Part shown: piece by piece, positions 1 through 8,380 of the stretch
How the letters are laid out: every line of letters begins with the position of its first letter
Numbering within the stretch: the stretch's first letter is position 1
NCBI GenBank assembly: GCA_023417515.1
Contig: JAEZFL010000147.1
Location: 1-23,963, forward strand
Reading direction: 5' to 3'
Source of the DNA: Pseudomonadota bacterium
GTDB lineage: Bacteria; Pseudomonadota; Alphaproteobacteria; Sphingomonadales; Sphingomonadaceae
Length of the DNA stretch: 23,963 nt
Made by a program: the position numbers and the translations under genes
Notes under the pieces: model-generated
What the model was told of the DNA's origin: nothing
Databases searched by the model: none
What the model saw: only the letters and a program-made list of their open reading frames with translations

Positions 1-186
1 GCGAGCGGGCGCCTCGTCCAGCCCTTCGATACGCTCTACGTCTCGGAGGCATCGGGCATGTGGCTTGTGCACCGCGAAAACCGGGTCGGGGTGAGGAAGA
101 TCGAACGCTTCCGCGAATGGCTGCACGCCGAGATCGAGAAGGATCGCCACATCCTGCCCGAGGCGCTATGGCGGCCGCTGCCATGA
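1..186 (+). CDS. LysR-family transcriptional regulator, C-terminal end only
   Basis: The reading frame is open from the first base and stops with TGA at 184-186, giving 61 residues; the N-terminal DNA-binding half lies outside the window. The piece resembles the end of a LysR substrate-binding domain of the GcvA type: a 'GRLVQPF' strand, then 'MWLVHRENR', then a helix with 'RFREWLHAEIEKD'. LysR proteins bind DNA through an N-terminal winged helix-turn-helix and sense a small molecule with this C-terminal domain; neither target nor ligand can be told from here. An ATG at 183 overlaps its stop (ATGA), in frame with the next gene, so the two may be co-translated. It sits where rimM is often found in the rpsP-rimM-trmD-rplS cluster, but nothing in it resembles RimM. 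The family call is fairly safe; the subfamily is a guess. Confidence 0.72.
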   Translation, partial: ASGRLVQPFDTLYVSEASGMWLVHRENRVGVRKIERFREWLHAEIEKDRHILPEALWRPLP

Positions 187-230
187 GGCGAGGACGCGTC
201 GGCAGCGGAGCCAAGAAAGGACTGCAAGCG

Positions 231-563
231 ATGTCAGATGGCCGGGTTCTCATCCTGCTGCTGCTGGGATCCACGATCTCGTCCGGAATATTGGGCTATG
301 GTCTCGCCAGATTCCGTCCGCGCTGGTCTAGAAGGCGCATTGTGTTCCTGTCTGCCTCATTTGTTCCAGGACCCCTGGCTGCACTCCTTGTCTTTGCTTT
401 CCTTCATTCGCTGATCACGGGCTTGACGGCGCCAGAGAGATGCGGGGACGACGCGTGCAGCATGGCGATGTCGGCCTCGATGATAGGGCTTGCCGCCGTG
501 CTGTTATCGTTTGTCGCGGCCGCCTTTGTTGCTTCGCTCAGTGTTGGGGGCAGGCACCGATGA
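231..563 (+). CDS. Small three-helix membrane protein, function unknown
   Basis: This 110-residue protein has three hydrophobic stretches, at about residues 5-25, 34-58 and 72-104. A basic loop (RPRWSRRR) lies between the first two, and a loop with two cysteines four residues apart (CGDDAC) between the last two. I do not recognise the family. I chose ATG 231 because AAGAAAGGA precedes it at a good distance; ATG 183, which overlaps the LysR stop, is an in-frame alternative adding 16 polar residues. Its stop overlaps the trmD start (ATGA at 560-563), so trmD translation is probably coupled to it. Membership of the trmD-rplS transcription unit is inferred from this overlap and says little about function. 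Confidence 0.66.
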   Translation: MSDGRVLILLLLGSTISSGILGYGLARFRPRWSRRRIVFLSASFVPGPLAALLVFAFLHSLITGLTAPERCGDDACSMAMSASMIGLAAVLLSFVAAAFVASLSVGGRHR

Positions 564-1300
564 CCTTCACCGCTGTCCCCCTCACGCTTTATCCCGACAT
601 GTTCCCGGGGCCGCTGGGACACAGCATGGCGGGCCGCGCGCTGGAGAGCGGGACATGGGCGTGTGCGCCGGTGCAGATCCGCGATTTTGCGATCGACCGG
701 CACCGCACCGTTGACGACACGCCCGCTGGCGGGGGCGCGGGGATGGTACTGAAGGCTGACGTGCTCGGCCGGGCCATCGACCATGCGGTCGCCGCCTATC
801 CGGGGCTGCCCGTGCTCGCGATGACGCCGCGCGGGGCGCCCATCACCCAGGCGCGGGTGCGCGGGCTTGCGGAGGGTCCCGGCGCGATCATTCTCTGCGG
901 CCGCTTCGAAGGATTCGACGAACGCATCTTCGAGGCGCGGCCGATCGAGCAATTGTCGATGGGCGACGTCGTTCTATCGGGCGGAGAGATGGCGGCGCTG
1001 CTGCTTCTCGACGCTTGCATTCGGCTGCTTCCCGGCGTAATGGGCGCGGCTTCTAGCGGAGACGACGAATCGTTCGAGAATGGTTTGATCGAGTATCCGC
1101 ATTATACCCGACCTGTCACATGGGAAGGGCGCACGATCCCCGAAGAGCTGCGATCGGGGGATCATGCGAAGATCGCCGCCTGGCGAAAGCAAAGGGCGGA
1201 AGACGATACACGGCTAAGGCGGCCGGACCTGATCGAGCGCCACGGGGGCGCACGAAGGCCACCGCCCTCTGGTGCGCAGCGACGAGAAACGGAAGACTGA
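560..1300 (+). CDS. trmD: tRNA (guanine-N1-)-methyltransferase TrmD
   Basis: TrmD methylates N1 of guanosine 37 in tRNAs, using S-adenosylmethionine, which prevents +1 frameshifting; it is a cytoplasmic homodimer with a trefoil-knot fold. The 246 residues match the usual length. Visible family signatures are TLYPDMFPGPLGHS near the start, GGGAGMVLKADVL, CGRFEGFDERI, and the knot segment LSGGEMAALLLLDACIRLLPGVMG, followed by the C-terminal EYPHYTRP...WEGRTIPEELRSGDHAKIAAWR. The chosen ATG overlaps the preceding stop as ATGA, and the protein then begins MTFTAVPLTLYPDMF as expected; upstream in-frame starts would lie inside the previous gene. rplS follows after one base, the conserved trmD-rplS order. 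Between 1210 and 1300 the tail is rich in Arg/Pro and slightly longer than the core family needs. Confidence 0.97.
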   Translation: MTFTAVPLTLYPDMFPGPLGHSMAGRALESGTWACAPVQIRDFAIDRHRTVDDTPAGGGAGMVLKADVLGRAIDHAVAAYPGLPVLAMTPRGAPITQARVRGLAEGPGAIILCGRFEGFDERIFEARPIEQLSMGDVVLSGGEMAALLLLDACIRLLPGVMGAASSGDDESFENGLIEYPHYTRPVTWEGRTIPEELRSGDHAKIAAWRKQRAEDDTRLRRPDLIERHGGARRPPPSGAQRRETED

Positions 1301-1301
1301 A

Positions 1302-1724
1302 ATGAACCTCATCCAGCAGCTCGAGGCCGAGCAGATCGAGCAGTACACGTCGGCCAAGCCGATCCCCGAATTCCGTCCTGGCGACACGCTTCGCGTCGGT
1401 GTGAAGGTGGTCGAGGGCGAGCGCACCCGAGTCCAGAATTTCGAGGGCGTCTGCATCGCCCGCGCCAACAAGGGCATGGGCAGCTGCTTCACCGTCCGCA
1501 AGATCTCGTTCGGCGAGGGCGTCGAGCGCGTTTTCCCGCTCTACAGCCCGAACGTCGACAGCATCGAGGTCGTCCGCCGCGGCGCCGTCCGCCGCGCGAA
1601 GCTCTATTATCTGCGTGGACGCACCGGCAAGTCGGCGCGTATCGCCGAGCGCCGCGACCCGCGCACCACCGGCAAGCAGGCCGCCCCGACGGCCACTCCG
1701 GAGACCGAGACCGCCGAGGGCTGA
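1302..1724 (+). CDS. rplS: 50S ribosomal protein L19
   Basis: L19 sits at the 30S-50S interface of the ribosome. The 140-residue product starts MNLIQQLEAEQ and carries the family core: FRPGDTLRVGVKVVEGERTRVQNFEGV, then GMGSCFTVRKISFGEGVERVFPLYSPNVDSIEVVRRG, then RRAKLYYLRGRTGKSARI. Bacterial L19 is usually about 115-125 residues; here the last 20 or so form an Ala/Pro/Thr/Glu-rich tail (TTGKQAAPTATPETETAEG) that is probably disordered. It starts one base after the trmD stop and ends 28 bases before an intrinsic terminator, so it is the last gene of this unit. Alternative starts in frame upstream lie within trmD and lack family similarity. Confidence 0.98.
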   Translation: MNLIQQLEAEQIEQYTSAKPIPEFRPGDTLRVGVKVVEGERTRVQNFEGVCIARANKGMGSCFTVRKISFGEGVERVFPLYSPNVDSIEVVRRGAVRRAKLYYLRGRTGKSARIAERRDPRTTGKQAAPTATPETETAEG

Positions 1725-1752
1725 TCGCTCTCAGGCAGTCGAGACTCGAAGA

Positions 1753-1780
1753 GGCGGTCGCTCGAGGCGGCCGCCTTTTT
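1753..1780 (+). terminator. Intrinsic terminator after rplS
   Basis: A 9-base stem (1753-1761 with 1767-1775, one G-T pair) closes a TCGAG loop and is followed at once by five T (1776-1780). The opposite strand lacks a T-run after the same stem, so it acts for the plus-strand operon. The convergent peptidase gene ends at 1786, just beyond it. Confidence 0.9.
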
Positions 1781-1785
1781 CCTAT

Positions 1786-3987
1786 CTAGAAGCGGACGCG
1801 CGCGATCGCGATCGTGGCGTCGGGGCCATATTGCGGCCGGGAATATGGAGGGCGCTCCGCGACCAGCGGCTGCGCCTCGGCCGGAAGGCCTGCGCGCGTG
1901 CCGATCAGCTGGGCTTCGACCGGCTCCGTTCCGCCGATCAGCAATTCCAGCCGCATCCCGTCGCAGCTCCGCCCGACGCAGCGCACCCAATTGGGACTGT
2001 CCTCTCCGCCGCGACCGAGGGGCAGCGTCTGACCCGGCAGGCCGGCTCGCAGCAGCCGAACCTCTGGCGGCAGCTTGAGCGCCACCGCTTCGGAGCCGTT
2101 GGGCTGGAGCGTGAGGAGAACCCGGCGTCCCTCGGGTGCTGACGTGGCAGCAGCCGCAACCGCCGGCATCGGCACCGGCAGGTTCGGGGCGGCCAAGGTC
2201 CAGCGGCGGCGGGTCGAGTAGGGGATATCGGTCAGCTCCCACGCGCCCATGGCCTGGAATGCATCGGGAAGGCCGACGCGCTTGTTGCTGACCGCCCAGC
2301 GCGCGGCTTCGTCGCGCACAAATTCGATGGTGAAGAGCTGTTGCCTGTCCGGCGTCGCCCGAGGCACGAGAAGGACCGCGACCCAGGCCATTGCGGCCAC
2401 CGCCAGGCCTCCCCGGCGCAGCGGCCTGGTCCCCGCGTCCGGCCGGGCCTCGACGAGAACGGGCAAGGTGGCCAGCACCGCGAGTGGCGCCAGGATCCAA
2501 TAGGGCCCGTCGATCAGCAGCAACTCGATGAGGTGGAGGATCTCGGCCATGGTGAGGAGGAGCAGGACGGCTGCAGCGATGGCCCCGACGCGCGCGGCCG
2601 CGGGATGGAAGCGCGTGAGCAGGATACCGAGCGGAACGAGGAGTGGCGGGAAGATGAAATAGATCGCCGCTCCTGGCGCGACGAGGCAGGCGACGGCCCC
2701 GACGACCACGAACAGCAGCCAGGCGGCGATGCGCAGTTGCTCGCGATCGGCGCGCTTGCCGATCGTGAGCAAGGCAGCCGAACTGCTCAACAGCGCGACG
2801 ATGTACATGAAAGCGAAGGTGATCAGCGGATAGCCGCGCCAATAGTCTCCGGGACGGACGAGGCCGGTCAGCCAGTCGGCGGCGAAGGCGACGAGACCTG
2901 CTCCGGCCAGCGCCGCGAATGCCGCGAGGAGGGGGCTGCCGAGCGCCCTTTGCCGCCACCCGAGCACGCCGAAGAAGATGATCAGCAAGCCGAGGATGAC
3001 GAGGCCGAGGGTGAGCGGCAGGACGACAAGGAAATGGCCGTAAAGGTCGGCATAGATCCGCTCCCCCGCCGCCGGTTCGACCCCGGCGATCGCCGCAGCC
3101 CGAACCACGCCGAGCGCTTCGCTGCCCATGTGATGCAGGCTTCGGCGATCGAGCGCGGCGAGTTCGTCACCGGCGCTGTGATAGCGGGTCTCGTTGCCGA
3201 TGATCGCGTAGTTGAGGATCGTCCAGGGCCGGCCTTCGAACACCGCGACATCGGTCGAGTTGGGAATGAGACGGTAGAAGTCCGTGCTGAGCGAGTTGGC
3301 GAACGGACGGCTGCTCCCCGCCGCCAGAGCGGCGATGGCGCTGGCGTTCGGCCGGCTCGTTTCGAACATGATCGCCGGCCCTTCGGTGCCGCGCGCCTCG
3401 AGGTTGATCAGGGTATCGACCTGCAGCGCCAGGGGATCGGCATCGAGGAAGGCGCGAGCGCCGTTGAGGCCCGTTTCCTCGCCCTCGTTGAACAGGAAGG
3501 TGACCGGCCGACGCAATTGCTGGTTCCGGAGAAGCGCGGCGATCTCGATCATGCTCGCAACGCCGATGCCGTCGTCCGCCGCCCCCGGCGCAGCGCTGCT
3601 GCTGTCATAATGGCTGACCAGCAGCAGGTGGCGGCCCTCGGCCGGGCCGATCGTCGCGACGACGTTGCGCACGCGCGCGCAATTGACGCTCGGGCTATCG
3701 GGATAGTTGTTGCAGGTCGTCGTGTCGGTGACGCGCGGCTCGAGTCCGGCGGCGCGAAGCTCGGCGATCAGGCGGTCGCGGACTCGGTCATTGGCGTCGC
3801 TGTCGACAGGATGGGGCTCGCGATCGGCGAGGATGCGTTCGAGCCGGGCGAAGGCGCGGGCCGTGTCGAACGAGCCCGCTTCGGCGGCTTCGGGCACCGG
3901 TGGAGGAGCGACGAGCACGCCCTTGAAGACCAGCACGGCCAGAAGCGCCAGCAGGATGCCGGCAAACCCGAAGATTCGTGTCCCCAC
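1786..3987 (-). CDS. Membrane-anchored M28-family zinc peptidase with multi-pass C-terminal half
   Basis: The 733-residue protein has an N-terminal membrane anchor (residues 5-27), an M28 aminopeptidase-like domain (about 40-300), then about eight hydrophobic segments (313-540) and a C-terminal soluble domain. Likely metal and catalytic residues are H126 in SHYDS, D138 in GAADDG, E170/E171 in NEGEETG, E197 in NLEARG and H270 in RYHSAGDE. M28 enzymes use two zinc ions and usually release N-terminal amino acids; the layout recalls the Pff1-type vacuolar/bacterial membrane peptidases. The catalytic domain probably faces the periplasm. The start is GTG at 3987, preceded by AAGGGGGGAG at good distance; no in-frame ATG lies close by. 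It converges on rplS, and the next upstream minus-strand gene is 60 bases away. The substrate is unknown. The family call is strong. Confidence 0.9.
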   Translation of the reverse strand: MGTRIFGFAGILLALLAVLVFKGVLVAPPPVPEAAEAGSFDTARAFARLERILADREPHPVDSDANDRVRDRLIAELRAAGLEPRVTDTTTCNNYPDSPSVNCARVRNVVATIGPAEGRHLLLVSHYDSSSAAPGAADDGIGVASMIEIAALLRNQQLRRPVTFLFNEGEETGLNGARAFLDADPLALQVDTLINLEARGTEGPAIMFETSRPNASAIAALAAGSSRPFANSLSTDFYRLIPNSTDVAVFEGRPWTILNYAIIGNETRYHSAGDELAALDRRSLHHMGSEALGVVRAAAIAGVEPAAGERIYADLYGHFLVVLPLTLGLVILGLLIIFFGVLGWRQRALGSPLLAAFAALAGAGLVAFAADWLTGLVRPGDYWRGYPLITFAFMYIVALLSSSAALLTIGKRADREQLRIAAWLLFVVVGAVACLVAPGAAIYFIFPPLLVPLGILLTRFHPAAARVGAIAAAVLLLLTMAEILHLIELLLIDGPYWILAPLAVLATLPVLVEARPDAGTRPLRRGGLAVAAMAWVAVLLVPRATPDRQQLFTIEFVRDEAARWAVSNKRVGLPDAFQAMGAWELTDIPYSTRRRWTLAAPNLPVPMPAVAAAATSAPEGRRVLLTLQPNGSEAVALKLPPEVRLLRAGLPGQTLPLGRGGEDSPNWVRCVGRSCDGMRLELLIGGTEPVEAQLIGTRAGLPAEAQPLVAERPPYSRPQYGPDATIAIARVRF

Positions 3988-4047
3988 CGCTCCCCCCTTC
4001 GGCTGGTGCGGCGTGGAAACTAGCAGTTCAGTCCGCGAGGGCCAGCG

Positions 4048-4881
4048 TCATTCCGCGGGCGGCGGCAGCGCCGCGCGATCGACCGCGCGGGTGTAGAGAT
4101 GCCAGGTCGCATAGCCGAGCCAGGGCAGCACGAAGGCCAGGCCGACGAACAGCGGCAACGAGCCCAGCACCAGCAGGGCCAGAACGGTGAGGCCCCACAG
4201 GAACATCACTCCGAAATTGGCGCGCACGACCGCGACCGAGGTCGCGATTGCCGGCCGCGCGCCGACGTCGCGGTCGACCAGCATCGGCAGGGAGACGACG
4301 CTGACCGCGAGCACCACAATCGCGAATGCCGCGCCGATCAGATTGCCGATCAGGATCAGGCTCCAGCCCTCGGTCGTGGTGACCAGCCGAGCGATGAAGT
4401 CGCCGATCGCCCCGGGAGGCGGACCCAGGAGCGCCGCATAAAGAAGTCCCGCGGTGGCGATCCAGAAACCGAAGATGACCAGCAGCACGGCGATGACCGC
4501 GGTGATCGAATCGAAGGACGGCCGCTTCACGATGTCGAGGAAGTGCGACCAGTCCGATTCCTGGCCTTCCTCCTGCCGGCGGGCGATCTCGTAGAAGCCG
4601 GTCGCGGCGACCGGGCCCAGCAGCGCGACCCCGAAGGCGATCGGGAAGAAATATTGGGAAAGCGTCCCGCCGAGCGCGGCTGCGGCAGCCACGAGCCCGA
4701 TCAAGGGATAGATCAGGCCGATGAAGATCAGGTCGCCGCGATGCTCGATGAAATCCTGGTAGCCGTCGCGGAGCGACGCCTTGAGATCGGCGGTCGTGAC
4801 TCGGCGGACGGGATAGGCGGCATCCGAACCGGCTTTCGCCGGGTCCGTCGGGGGAGTCGTCACTGTGTCGGTTACAGCCAT
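4048..4881 (-). CDS. DUF2189-like integral membrane protein
   Basis: This 277-residue protein has a short polar N-terminus (to about residue 40), then roughly six hydrophobic segments ending in ALPPPAE. The pattern 'FIEHRGDLIFIGLIYPLIGL', 'FPIAFGVALLGPVAATGFYEIARRQEEG', 'LPMLVDRDVGARPAIATS' and the final 'GLAFVLPWLGYATWHLYTRAVDR' is typical of the DUF2189 (COG5473) inner-membrane family, whose function is not established. I took ATG 4881 because AGGAGAGG lies about seven bases upstream; ATG 4899 (six more residues) is possible but would put this Shine-Dalgarno inside the gene. The same frame stays open far upstream, but that part is the shadow of the opposing S9 peptidase gene. It may share a transcript with the M28 peptidase 60 bases downstream. 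Confidence 0.85.
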   Translation of the reverse strand: MAVTDTVTTPPTDPAKAGSDAAYPVRRVTTADLKASLRDGYQDFIEHRGDLIFIGLIYPLIGLVAAAAALGGTLSQYFFPIAFGVALLGPVAATGFYEIARRQEEGQESDWSHFLDIVKRPSFDSITAVIAVLLVIFGFWIATAGLLYAALLGPPPGAIGDFIARLVTTTEGWSLILIGNLIGAAFAIVVLAVSVVSLPMLVDRDVGARPAIATSVAVVRANFGVMFLWGLTVLALLVLGSLPLFVGLAFVLPWLGYATWHLYTRAVDRAALPPPAE

Positions 4882-5040
4882 GGAGAACCTCTCCTGCATC
4901 ACCTGCAGCGGGGCCTCCGGCGCCTGGCGGGCCGGAGCACCGCCAACCTGAGTCGTACCATAAGTCGGCGAGCCGCGCACCATGGCTGGTGAAGCGCCGG
5001 CACGCCCGTTACACCCCCGCCTCAAACAACGGAGGTGAGC

Positions 5041-7278
5041 ATGGGCGAGCGAGGCGTGGCGTACGGCATCAGGCGGGCGGGGCCGGTCATGCTGGCCGCG
5101 CTGGCAATATTGCCGGCACCCGCGGCAGCGCAGGAGCGGCCGGCGCTGACGCTCGAGCGGGTCTTCGCCAGTCCGTCGCTGTCGGGGCCTGCGCCGCGGC
5201 TTCCCAGATTGTCCCCCGATGGCCGCTATGCGACGATGCTCCTCAACCGCGACAGCGACCGCGACCGCTACGATCTGTGGGCGGTCGACACGACCACCGG
5301 CCAGGCGCGGATGCTGGTCGACAGCGAGCGGCTCGGCACCGGCGCGGCCCTCTCCGAGGAAGAGATGATGCGGCGCGAGCGGGCGCGTGTGTCGGGCCAG
5401 CGCGGGATCGTCACTTATGACTGGTCTCCGGACGGCCGCGCGATCCTGGTGCCGCTCGACGGCGATCTTTATCTGGCGGCACTCGACGGCAATGTCCGGC
5501 GGCTGACCGCAACCGAGGATACCGAGCTGGACGCGCAGGTGTCGGACACCGGGCGCTACGTCTCGTTCGTGCGCGGCCAGAACCTCCACGTAATCGACAC
5601 GGCGAGCGGCGCCGAGCGGCAGCTGACCCAGGACGGCGGGGGCACCGTAAGCTGGGGCTCGGCCGAGTTCGTCGCCCAGGAGGAAATGAACCGCGACACC
5701 GGTCACTGGTGGTCGCCCGACGACCGCTACGTCGCCGTCGCCCGGGTCGACGAGGCCCAGGTCCGGACCGTCACGCGAACCGCGATCGGCGCCGAGGGCA
5801 CGCGCGTGTTCGAGCAGCGCTATCCCGCCGCCGGCACGCCCAACGCGCTGGTCGAGCTCTACGTGATGGCTCCGGACGGAAGCAGCCGGGTCAAGGTCAA
5901 TCTCGGCAGCGACCCGGACTATTATCTCGCCCGAGTCGATTGGACCGCCGACGGCAGCGCCTTGCTGGTCCAGCGCGAGAGCCGCGACCAGCGTCGGCTC
6001 GACATGCTTCGCGTCGATCCCGCGACCGGCCGCTCCGCGATCCTGTTCAGCGAGACCGCCGAGACCTGGCTCAACCTCCATTCCAACCTGCGGCCGCTGG
6101 CGGACGGGAGCCTGATCTGGACGTCCGAGCGCGACGGCTTCTCCCACATCTATCGCTTCAGGGACGGCCGCTGGACCCAGCTCACACGCGGCCGCTGGAT
6201 GGTGCGTGAGCTCGAGGGCGTCGATGAGCGGGCCGGACGCATCTACTTCACCGGCAACATGGACACGCCGCTGGAGGACCATCTCTACTGGGTCGACCTG
6301 CGTCGTCCGCGGACGCCCCAGCGGGTGACCGAGACCGGCTGGTGGAACGACGCCGAGATGGACGAGCGCGCGACGCGGGCGCTCATCTTCCGTTCCAATC
6401 CGGACCAGCCGCGCCAGGTCTATCTCGCCGACACGAGCGGAAGGCGGCTTGCGTGGATCGAGGAGAACCGGCTGGGCGAGGATCATCCTTACGCGCCCTA
6501 TCTTGCCGGCCATGCGACGCCGACATTCGGCACGATCCGCGCAGAGGACGGCACGGAGCTCCACTACAAATTGCTGTCGCCGCCGCGCGAGCCGGGGCGT
6601 CGCTACCCGGTCTTCGTGCAGGTCTATGGCGGGCCGGGCGCCGGCCGCCAGGTGACCCGCGCCTGGACCAACCCGCTCCAGCAATATCTCGTCGATCGCG
6701 GCTGGATCGTCTTCTCGCTGGACGGCCGCGGTTCGCCGGACCGCGGCAAGGCGTTCGAGGACGCCATCCACCGCGCGATGGGCGGGGTCGAGGTCCGCGA
6801 CCAGCTTGCCGGGGTGCAGTGGCTGAGCGGCCAAGACTTCGTCGATGCCGATCGGATCGCCGTCTATGGCTGGTCCTATGGCGGCTACATGACGCTTCGC
6901 CTGCTTCAGGGCGCTCCGGGCACCTATGCCGCCGGCATCGCCGGTGCACCGGTGACGCGCTGGGAGCTGTACGACACCCATTATACCGAGCGTTATCTCG
7001 GCAACCCGGCGACCGACGCGGCGCCCTACACGGCGTCAAACGCCGTCGCCGTCGACCGCATCGCCGATCCCCTGCTACTCATCCACGGCATGGCCGACGA
7101 CAATGTCGTGTTCGAGAATTCGACCGTGCTGATCGGCGCTCTCCAGCAGCGCAGCATCCTGTTCGACATGATGGTCTATCCGGGCGCGACGCACCGGGTC
7201 AACGGCGAGGGCCGCGAAATCCATATGTGGCGGACGATCGAGCGCTTCCTTCAGCGAAACGTGATCGATCCGCGCTGA
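5041..7278 (+). CDS. Exported S9 peptidase, dipeptidyl-peptidase IV type
   Basis: Family members remove dipeptides from the N-terminus of peptides, usually after proline or alanine. The 745-residue protein has a signal peptide (hydrophobic core about residues 14-27, ending PAAA before QE), an eight-bladed beta-propeller region (about 45-480) and a C-terminal alpha/beta hydrolase. The triad is S612 in GWSYGGYM, D686 in HGMADDNV and H718 in GATHRV. E214-E215 in AQEEMNR match the double-glutamate motif that holds the substrate amino group in DPP IV, which favours this over a prolyl oligopeptidase. ATG 5041 follows GGAGG (5031-5035) by five bases; GTG 5035 sits on that Shine-Dalgarno and is unlikely. 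The enzyme is probably periplasmic. It diverges from the DUF2189 gene across 159 bases and is followed by asd after 65 bases. Confidence 0.95.
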   Translation: MGERGVAYGIRRAGPVMLAALAILPAPAAAQERPALTLERVFASPSLSGPAPRLPRLSPDGRYATMLLNRDSDRDRYDLWAVDTTTGQARMLVDSERLGTGAALSEEEMMRRERARVSGQRGIVTYDWSPDGRAILVPLDGDLYLAALDGNVRRLTATEDTELDAQVSDTGRYVSFVRGQNLHVIDTASGAERQLTQDGGGTVSWGSAEFVAQEEMNRDTGHWWSPDDRYVAVARVDEAQVRTVTRTAIGAEGTRVFEQRYPAAGTPNALVELYVMAPDGSSRVKVNLGSDPDYYLARVDWTADGSALLVQRESRDQRRLDMLRVDPATGRSAILFSETAETWLNLHSNLRPLADGSLIWTSERDGFSHIYRFRDGRWTQLTRGRWMVRELEGVDERAGRIYFTGNMDTPLEDHLYWVDLRRPRTPQRVTETGWWNDAEMDERATRALIFRSNPDQPRQVYLADTSGRRLAWIEENRLGEDHPYAPYLAGHATPTFGTIRAEDGTELHYKLLSPPREPGRRYPVFVQVYGGPGAGRQVTRAWTNPLQQYLVDRGWIVFSLDGRGSPDRGKAFEDAIHRAMGGVEVRDQLAGVQWLSGQDFVDADRIAVYGWSYGGYMTLRLLQGAPGTYAAGIAGAPVTRWELYDTHYTERYLGNPATDAAPYTASNAVAVDRIADPLLLIHGMADDNVVFENSTVLIGALQQRSILFDMMVYPGATHRVNGEGREIHMWRTIERFLQRNVIDPR

Positions 7279-7343
7279 TCACGCCTTGTCGGCGGGTCGA
7301 CCGACGCCATATCGCGGACTGAATTTCCGCTGGAGAAGACGAG

Positions 7344-8372
7344 ATGGGTTATCGGGTGGTCGTGGTCGGCGCGACCGGCAATGTCGGGCGCGAGATGCTC
7401 AACGTCCTCGCCGAGCGGCAATTCCCCGTCGACGAGGTCGCTGCGGTGGCCTCGTCGCGCTCACAGGGCGACGAGATCGACTTCGGCGACAGCGGCACGA
7501 CGCTCAAGGTCCGCAATATCGACCATTTCGACTTCGAGGGCTGGGACATGGCCCTGTTCGCGGCGGGGTCGGCGGCGTCGAAGGCGCATGCCTCGCGCGC
7601 GGCCGCGGCCGGTTGCACGGTGATCGACAACAGCTCGCTCTACCGAATGGACCCGGACGTGCCGCTGATCGTGCCGGAGGTGAACCCGGAGGCGATCGAC
7701 GGCTATCGGGCAAAGAACATCATCGCCAATCCCAATTGCTCGACCGCGCAGATGGTCGTGGCGCTGAAGCCGCTCCATGATTTCGCGACAATCAAACGGG
7801 TTGTGGTGGCGACTTATCAATCCGTGTCAGGAGCCGGCAAGGCCGGCATGGACGAGCTGTTCGAGCAGAGCCGCAACATCTTCGTCGGCGACATGGCCGA
7901 GGCCAGGAAGTTCACCAAGCAGATCGCGTTCAACGTCATCCCCCATATCGACTCCTTCCTCGACGACGGCTCGACCAAGGAGGAGTGGAAGATGGTCTGC
8001 GAAACCAAGAAGATCCTCGATCCCAGGATCAAGGTGACCGCGACCTGCGTCCGGGTGCCGGTGTTCGTCGGCCATTCCGAGGCGATCAACATCGAGTTCG
8101 AAGACGAGATTTCGGCGGAGAAGGCGCAGGAAATATTGCGCGAGGCGCCGGGCGTCATGCTCGTCGATAAGCGCGAGGACGGCGGCTACGTCACACCGGT
8201 CGAGGCGGTCGGCGAATATGCCACCTATGTCAGCCGAGTGCGCGAGGATTCGACCGTCGAGAACGGCCTCAGCCTGTGGTGCGTCTCCGACAATTTGCGC
8301 AAGGGCGCGGCGCTCAACGCGGTCCAGATCGCCGAGCTGCTTGGTAGGCGCCACCTCCAGAAAGCGGCGTAA
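7344..8372 (+). CDS. asd: Aspartate-semialdehyde dehydrogenase
   Basis: Asd reduces aspartyl phosphate to aspartate semialdehyde with NADPH, the branch point to lysine/diaminopimelate, threonine and methionine. The 342 residues match the family. Visible are the N-terminal nucleotide-binding GATGNVGREML, the catalytic cysteine C132 in NPNCSTAQM, the YQSVSGAGKAGMDEL segment, and RVPVFVGHSEAINIEFE, which contains the substrate-binding arginine and histidine. ATG 7344 is preceded by TGGAGAAG at good spacing. The gene follows the S9 peptidase after 65 bases without an obvious terminator, so some read-through is possible, but the two functions are unrelated. It ends just before a palindromic cluster that probably stops transcription from both sides. 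Confidence 0.97.
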   Translation: MGYRVVVVGATGNVGREMLNVLAERQFPVDEVAAVASSRSQGDEIDFGDSGTTLKVRNIDHFDFEGWDMALFAAGSAASKAHASRAAAAGCTVIDNSSLYRMDPDVPLIVPEVNPEAIDGYRAKNIIANPNCSTAQMVVALKPLHDFATIKRVVVATYQSVSGAGKAGMDELFEQSRNIFVGDMAEARKFTKQIAFNVIPHIDSFLDDGSTKEEWKMVCETKKILDPRIKVTATCVRVPVFVGHSEAINIEFEDEISAEKAQEILREAPGVMLVDKREDGGYVTPVEAVGEYATYVSRVREDSTVENGLSLWCVSDNLRKGAALNAVQIAELLGRRHLQKAA

Positions 8373-8380
8373 GCCCGGTT

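Noticed and set aside
60..230. Upstream extension of the small membrane protein frame to ATG 60
   Set aside because: It overlaps the LysR 3' end in another frame and is Arg/Gly/Pro-rich; the membrane segments begin only after ATG 231.
1753..1780. Bidirectional use of the rplS terminator for the M28 peptidase gene
   Set aside because: On the minus strand the stem is followed by TCTTCG rather than a U-run, so there is no good evidence that it ends that transcript.
2341..4023. A 560-codon plus-strand open frame opposite the M28 peptidase
   Set aside because: It is rich in Arg, Glu, Asp and Gln with no domain, and mirrors the GC-rich codons of the real gene; the minus-strand frame has clear zinc ligands and membrane helices.
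4915..4937. Dyad CTCCGGC/GCCGGAG with a nine-base loop between the divergent DUF2189 and S9 genes
   Set aside because: A seven-base GC dyad is easily due to chance at this composition; no repeat or T-run supports a role.
4900..6981. Upstream extension of the DUF2189-like frame to nearly 1000 codons
   Set aside because: The extra 700 codons lie antisense to the DPP-IV-like gene and read as low-complexity sequence; a good ribosome site marks the start at 4881.
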